This document shows, piece by piece, positions 60,463-64,000 of a DNA stretch of 64,000 bases. This stretch comes from Lachnospiraceae bacterium (lineage in GTDB: Bacteria > Bacillota > Clostridia > Lachnospirales > Lachnospiraceae), in assembly GCA_011959285.1 (NCBI GenBank), contig BLLW01000003.1:17636-81635 (forward strand). Reading direction: 5' to 3'. The notes beneath the pieces were generated by a model. The model was not told the DNA's origin and ran no database searches. It saw nothing but the letters and a program-made list of their open reading frames with translations. The position numbers and the translations under genes are program-made. Each line of letters starts with the position of its first letter. Within the stretch, counting starts at the first letter, position 1.

Positions 60463-61515
60463 TTATGTAAGCCCTGACAATCTTTTTAATGCAGGTTCAA
60501 AATCGCCACATCTTTTATAAAATTCGGAAGCAGCGGTCATATTTCCCATTTGTTCATTGATTAATCCCATGTAATACCAGCTTAAAAAGGTATTCGTTCC
60601 TTCAGCATATGGGTTATCCATAGAGGTAGCCTTTATAAATTCTGACATTGCCTTTATGGGTTGTCCTGACATATAATAGATTCTTCCCATCAAAAATACA
60701 AAATCCGGGTTTTTGGCAAATACTTCATAAATCTGTTCAAACTGAAGCGCTTCTTCAATCTTTCCTAGGTGAAGAAGACAATTGCCGTATGCCTGGATTG
60801 TAAGCCTAAGGTATTCCAGATCTGGATTTAAATCATAAGTGAGAACTTTGGAATAGTATTTGGCGGCGGATCCATAATCATCCAGGCAGTAATATTCTTG
60901 TCCAATTTGAAAGTATAGATAAGGGTCATCGGGGTGTTTTTCAAGTTCTTTTTCCAGCAATGTCATATTTCGGATCCGTTTTGCTTCCAGTTCTTCTGCA
61001 GTACCCACATAACCAGAGTGAAGGACTGTGAGTGGAATTTCAAAGGCATAAGGTGTCTGGGACGTAGAAGGAGTTAGCTGTTCGTGAATGGGCGCTTCGT
61101 AATGATAATAGCGGCGGTTAAAAAATCGTTCCACCATATCGATGTAGATTCTTTGCTGATTGTCGTTAGGAGTAAGATTTTTCCTTTTTAGTCGTCCGAC
61201 ATAAGCAGGATACTCTCTGGCAAGACACATAAATTCCTCTGGATTGCTTTCTTCTGCCCATTCATCACAGTCCAATACGAGAATCCAGTCATAGGATGCT
61301 TTGGAAATGGAAAAGTTGCGTGCAGCGCTGAAGTCGTTGATCCATTTGAAATCAAATACTTTGGCGCCATATTTTTGGGCTACATCCTTTGTACGGTCAG
61401 TTGAACCAGTATCCACCACAATAATTTCGCAGTTAAAATGCTGAATGCTTGCAAGACAGCGTTCAATATTTGCTTCTTCATTTTTGGCAATCATGCAAAT
61501 TGAAAATGGTTTCAT
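60463..61515 (-). CDS. GT2 glycosyltransferase with C-terminal TPR repeats, copy 1
   Basis: 350 aa. The N-terminal GT-A domain is of family 2: SICMIAKNEEANIERCLASI, IIVVDTGSTDRT, FSAARNFSISKASYDWILVLDCDEW with the metal-binding acidic cluster. It is followed by tetratricopeptide-like helices (~195-340: DDPYLYFQIGQEYYCLDDYGSAAKYY). This GT-plus-TPR form resembles SunS and enzymes that glycosylate proteins. It is convergent with fliC and shares its terminator region, so flagellin is the obvious candidate acceptor. AAGGAG precedes the start. Confidence 0.88.
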   Translation of the reverse strand: MKPFSICMIAKNEEANIERCLASIQHFNCEIIVVDTGSTDRTKDVAQKYGAKVFDFKWINDFSAARNFSISKASYDWILVLDCDEWAEESNPEEFMCLAREYPAYVGRLKRKNLTPNDNQQRIYIDMVERFFNRRYYHYEAPIHEQLTPSTSQTPYAFEIPLTVLHSGYVGTAEELEAKRIRNMTLLEKELEKHPDDPYLYFQIGQEYYCLDDYGSAAKYYSKVLTYDLNPDLEYLRLTIQAYGNCLLHLGKIEEALQFEQIYEVFAKNPDFVFLMGRIYYMSGQPIKAMSEFIKATSMDNPYAEGTNTFLSWYYMGLINEQMGNMTAASEFYKRCGDFEPALKRLSGLT

Positions 61516-61529
61516 GTGTTTTCTTCTCC

Positions 61530-62702
61530 TTATAAATAAGATTCCATCTCTTTAATTCGGTGCACAAAGCTATGCTCCCGGGCAATTTTGTCGTGAGCAG
61601 AAGCAGCCATCTGTATGCGTTCCTGCTCATTCTGAAGGTAATAATGGAGCTTATCAAGCAGGTCTTTTTGGCTGTCATAAAAGGCAAAATCATCTCCCGG
61701 AATAAATAAATCAAAAAAGTCTGTCTGATAGTTGCTTAATAAAAAGCCTCCCGCACCCATAATATCAAAGGCGCGCAGCGGGATACCGCTTTTAATGCTT
61801 CTAAGGGACATGTTAAGATTAATCTTAGAATTTTTGTAAACATAGGGCGCCACCTCATAGGGGTCCATAGGATCATGTAAAATAGCATTGGGATGTTTAA
61901 AGTTTTGATCGGGGGTGTAGATATCAATGGGATATCTGTCTGCAATGGCGTGGAGAAGCTCTGTTCGTTCAATGGAAGTAATCTTGCGATTTACATAATA
62001 TTGCGAGTAAATATACTCATTGGATTCCACGCCGTCATCATTTGTCATGGATGGGCAGACAGCCATCATATCCTCCATAATCTCTGGGGTCATCGTTTCC
62101 TGTACAAAATTGTAACCATAAACATTTTTCTGAGCAGCCATGACACCATCTAAGTAACCTTTAGCAAATGGGGATAAATTATCAAAATGATGGAAAAATC
62201 CACTTTTATAACTTTCGGTATAGAGTGCGCCCACAAAAGAGATATCTGTTTTATTCATATGTGAGGATTTTGAAAAGGCATCAAAGTTATTCATCCCATC
62301 CAGCCGTTTTGTATTGGCGGCAAGAGGAAGATAGTGGACGGTCTGAATGCCGTTTTTAATAAATTCATATGCAAGATCTTTATCAAAGATAAAAATGTGA
62401 TTACAGGGAGAAATTGTGGTATATGAATATAGAGTGATATACGGACTGTCATAAACCCAGCACACGTAAGGGATTCCCTCGGCGCTGCAAACTTTGGAGA
62501 TCACAGGATAATAGTTAAAAGAAAAAACATAATCAGGTATATGCTTATGGATTTCCTGCGTTAATGAAGCCTCATATGCAGGATCAAAACGAAAGCTTTC
62601 AGGGAAAAAAGGGAAGGAGACGACTTCGTGACCAATTTCCCGATAAGCATCTTTTAAGTCATCTATACAAAAACAGTTCCATTCTAAGAAAAGGATTTTC
62701 AT
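61530..62702 (-). CDS. CgeB-like glycosyltransferase
   Basis: 390 aa of GT-B layout. The N-terminal part (ILFLEWNCFCIDDLKDAYREIGHEV, PDYVFSFNYYPVISKVC, PYVCWVYDSPYI) matches the DUF3880/CgeB type. The C-terminal Glyco_trans_1_2 part contains KINLNMSLRSIKSGIPLRAFDIMGAGGFLLSNY. CgeB-type genes are often found beside flagellin genes and in spore-coat glycosylation. It lies between two GT2-TPR paralogues on the same strand, probably one operon. RBS AGAAAGGT precedes the start. Confidence 0.85.
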   Translation of the reverse strand: MKILFLEWNCFCIDDLKDAYREIGHEVVSFPFFPESFRFDPAYEASLTQEIHKHIPDYVFSFNYYPVISKVCSAEGIPYVCWVYDSPYITLYSYTTISPCNHIFIFDKDLAYEFIKNGIQTVHYLPLAANTKRLDGMNNFDAFSKSSHMNKTDISFVGALYTESYKSGFFHHFDNLSPFAKGYLDGVMAAQKNVYGYNFVQETMTPEIMEDMMAVCPSMTNDDGVESNEYIYSQYYVNRKITSIERTELLHAIADRYPIDIYTPDQNFKHPNAILHDPMDPYEVAPYVYKNSKINLNMSLRSIKSGIPLRAFDIMGAGGFLLSNYQTDFFDLFIPGDDFAFYDSQKDLLDKLHYYLQNEQERIQMAASAHDKIAREHSFVHRIKEMESYL

Positions 62703-62732
62703 CTGTGTTTTACCTTTCTATCGTTTTTAGAT

Positions 62733-63788
62733 TCATGTTTGAAGCAGAGAAAGACGCTGTTTTGCCGGTGCATAATTTCCGCACTTTGCATAATATTTCA
62801 TAGCATTTTCTTTCTTACCGATACATTCATATATTACACCAATATTATAATTAGGCATATAACTGTTGATGCCTGTCGTTTTCCCGTTCTTCATAGAGAC
62901 AGCCTTTTGAAATTCAGTGATTGCCTGGTCAAAGAGAGCATTGTGCATATAAATGAGCCCCATGAGAAACACAAAATCGGTTTGAAAGGAAAAGAGTTCA
63001 TATACATTAGCAAGACCCAGAGCAGCATCATATTCTTTGGCTTCCAACAGGCAGTAGCCATAAGATTCAACCATTTCCTGAACATAGGCAAGAGCCGGAT
63101 CAATGTCAAAGGAAAGTCCGGCGTCAAAGTATTGGCATGCAGCAGGATAATCTTTTAAGATTTGATAACACTTTCCCGTTTGAAATAGCAGATAGGGGTC
63201 GTCTGGGGCATCTTTAAGTGCGAGAAGCAAAAGGTCCAGATTTCGGCTTGCCTTTGCTGTAAGGGCGTCCTCTTCCTCATAGCCGTGATGATAAAGGGAA
63301 ATATCGACTGGACAGTAAACCGGCGCTGATTCAATTATGGGAAAGACTTGTTCATGAATGATGCCGCAATAATGGTTATATTTCCTGTTGAATAAGCGTG
63401 CTACCTGTTCCGTCATTGTAGAAGTCTGACCGGATAGTAAATTGCAGGGATTAAGCCGTGTAATGGTGCCGATTTCCTTTCGGTGGGAGTTTATAAAGGA
63501 GATTAACGCAGAAATATTTATGTCTTTTAAATACTCATCAAAATCGACTACCAAGATCCAGTCGTGGGAAGCCTTAGAAATAGAAAAATTTCTGGCAGCG
63601 CTAAAATCATTTGTCCATTCAAAATGATAAAGCTGATCTGTATATTGGGAAATAAGACTCATCGATTGATCGGCTGAGCCAGTGTCAGCAATTACAAGCT
63701 CAAAACCCAGCTTTTTTAAAGGCGCAAGACAATTATGAACATTGGATTCCTCATTTTTGGCAATCATACAGACAGATATAGGAAGCAT
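62733..63788 (-). CDS. GT2 glycosyltransferase with C-terminal TPR repeats, copy 2
   Basis: 351-aa paralogue of the gene at 60463: SVCMIAKNEESNVHNCLAPL, LVIADTGSADQSMSLI, FSAARNFSISKASHDWILVVDFDEY, then TPR-like repeats from ~200 (DDPYLLFQTGKCYQILKDYPAACQYF). The acidic metal motif is DFDE rather than DCDE. The two copies flank a CgeB-type gene, which suggests sequential addition of sugars to the same acceptor. RBS CTGGAG is upstream. Confidence 0.87.
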   Translation of the reverse strand: MLPISVCMIAKNEESNVHNCLAPLKKLGFELVIADTGSADQSMSLISQYTDQLYHFEWTNDFSAARNFSISKASHDWILVVDFDEYLKDINISALISFINSHRKEIGTITRLNPCNLLSGQTSTMTEQVARLFNRKYNHYCGIIHEQVFPIIESAPVYCPVDISLYHHGYEEEDALTAKASRNLDLLLLALKDAPDDPYLLFQTGKCYQILKDYPAACQYFDAGLSFDIDPALAYVQEMVESYGYCLLEAKEYDAALGLANVYELFSFQTDFVFLMGLIYMHNALFDQAITEFQKAVSMKNGKTTGINSYMPNYNIGVIYECIGKKENAMKYYAKCGNYAPAKQRLSLLQT

Positions 63789-63841
63789 AAGTTATTCTCC
63801 AGTTTTCTTTAAATATAGGTTAATGCAAGTTAACTGCAGCG

Positions 63842-64000
63842 TCAACGTGCAGATTCATCAAAGAAAAAATAATCCAATCGGTCGTTTAAGAGCATAGCAA
63901 GATAGCCAAATGCACTTCGGTTAATGACCATAATTCGGCACATACTCATAAGCTGCAGATCAATAAAATTCTTACCCTGTGTATTGCCCTCAATATACGT
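63842..64000 (-). CDS. C-terminal end of a GT11-like fucosyltransferase, cut by window edge
   Basis: The last 52 residues of a minus-strand gene whose start lies outside the window. IEGNTQGKNFIDLQLMSMCR and MVINRSAFGYLAMLLND follow the GT11 alpha-1,2-fucosyltransferase end motif (NxGxxxxxDMxLMSxCKxxIIxNSSFSWWxAxLN), though the usual SSFSWW is changed to SAFGYL. It would belong to the same glycosyltransferase operon. Assignment is moderate because only the tail is visible. Confidence 0.6.
   Translation of the reverse strand, partial: TYIEGNTQGKNFIDLQLMSMCRIMVINRSAFGYLAMLLNDRLDYFFFDESAR

Noticed and set aside
1..64000. CRISPR arrays, tRNA/rRNA genes, intact IS elements, prophage genes, diversity-generating retroelement
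   Set aside because: Looked for on both strands by eye; no repeat-spacer pattern, tRNA-like cloverleaf, transposase, integrase or reverse transcriptase was found.

Overview
The window looks like the chromosome of a motile, flagellated member of the Lachnospiraceae (Firmicutes, Clostridia). The reasons are strong AGGAGG ribosome binding sites, an S8 peptidase of the clostridial Csp-like type, Firmicute-style FliW/CsrA control of flagellin, a YtrA-type GntR/ABC operon and Rpn-family remnants. The genus is an inference. No rRNA, tRNA, CRISPR array or intact insertion sequence was seen.

Layout. (1) 1-1622: 3' part of a subtilisin-like peptidase. (2) 1930-8913: a catabolic and uptake operon made of an XRE-cupin regulator, two paralogous amidohydrolases (the second frameshifted by a 4-base duplication), a PfkB sugar kinase and a ribose-type ABC transporter. 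(3) 8989-12213: a small LspA-like membrane protein, a GntR/ABC operon with a clear operator and a frameshifted permease, and a class II aldolase. (4) 12381-14151: an Rpn nuclease remnant and a helical pore-forming-toxin-like protein (HBL/ClyA type) without a signal peptide. (5) 14187-48310: a 34-kb glycosylation island in two same-strand operons. Each operon is preceded by a copy of one ~200-bp repeat that carries a sigma-28 (FliA/SigD) promoter. (6) 48322-48969: upp, on the opposite strand. (7) 49104-60439: the late flagellar genes flgM-flgN-flgK-flgK-flgL-fliW-csrA, flaG-fliD-fliS-fliT-like and fliC, all behind sigma-28 promoters. (8) 60463-64000, minus strand: more glycosyltransferases convergent with fliC.

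How it fits together. The island holds a nonulosonic (sialic/legionaminic-type) acid synthase and its sugar-nucleotide 2-epimerase, two IspD/TarI-like cytidylyltransferases, CDP-glycerol-type transferases, a PLP aminotransferase, a TPP enzyme, NAD epimerases, acyltransferases and many methyltransferases. The shared sigma-28 signals and the position next to fliC suggest that it builds and attaches glycans to flagellin when the filament is made. Two genes, an FkbM methyltransferase with a G10 tract and a radical SAM protein with a G7 tract, are out of frame exactly at the poly-G runs. This is what slipped-strand phase variation would look like. About a dozen of the proteins share one ~100-residue Rossmann-like module joined to different catalytic domains. 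The most novel part of the window is this combination: sigma-28 control, poly-G switching and a recurring module on glycan-modifying enzymes.
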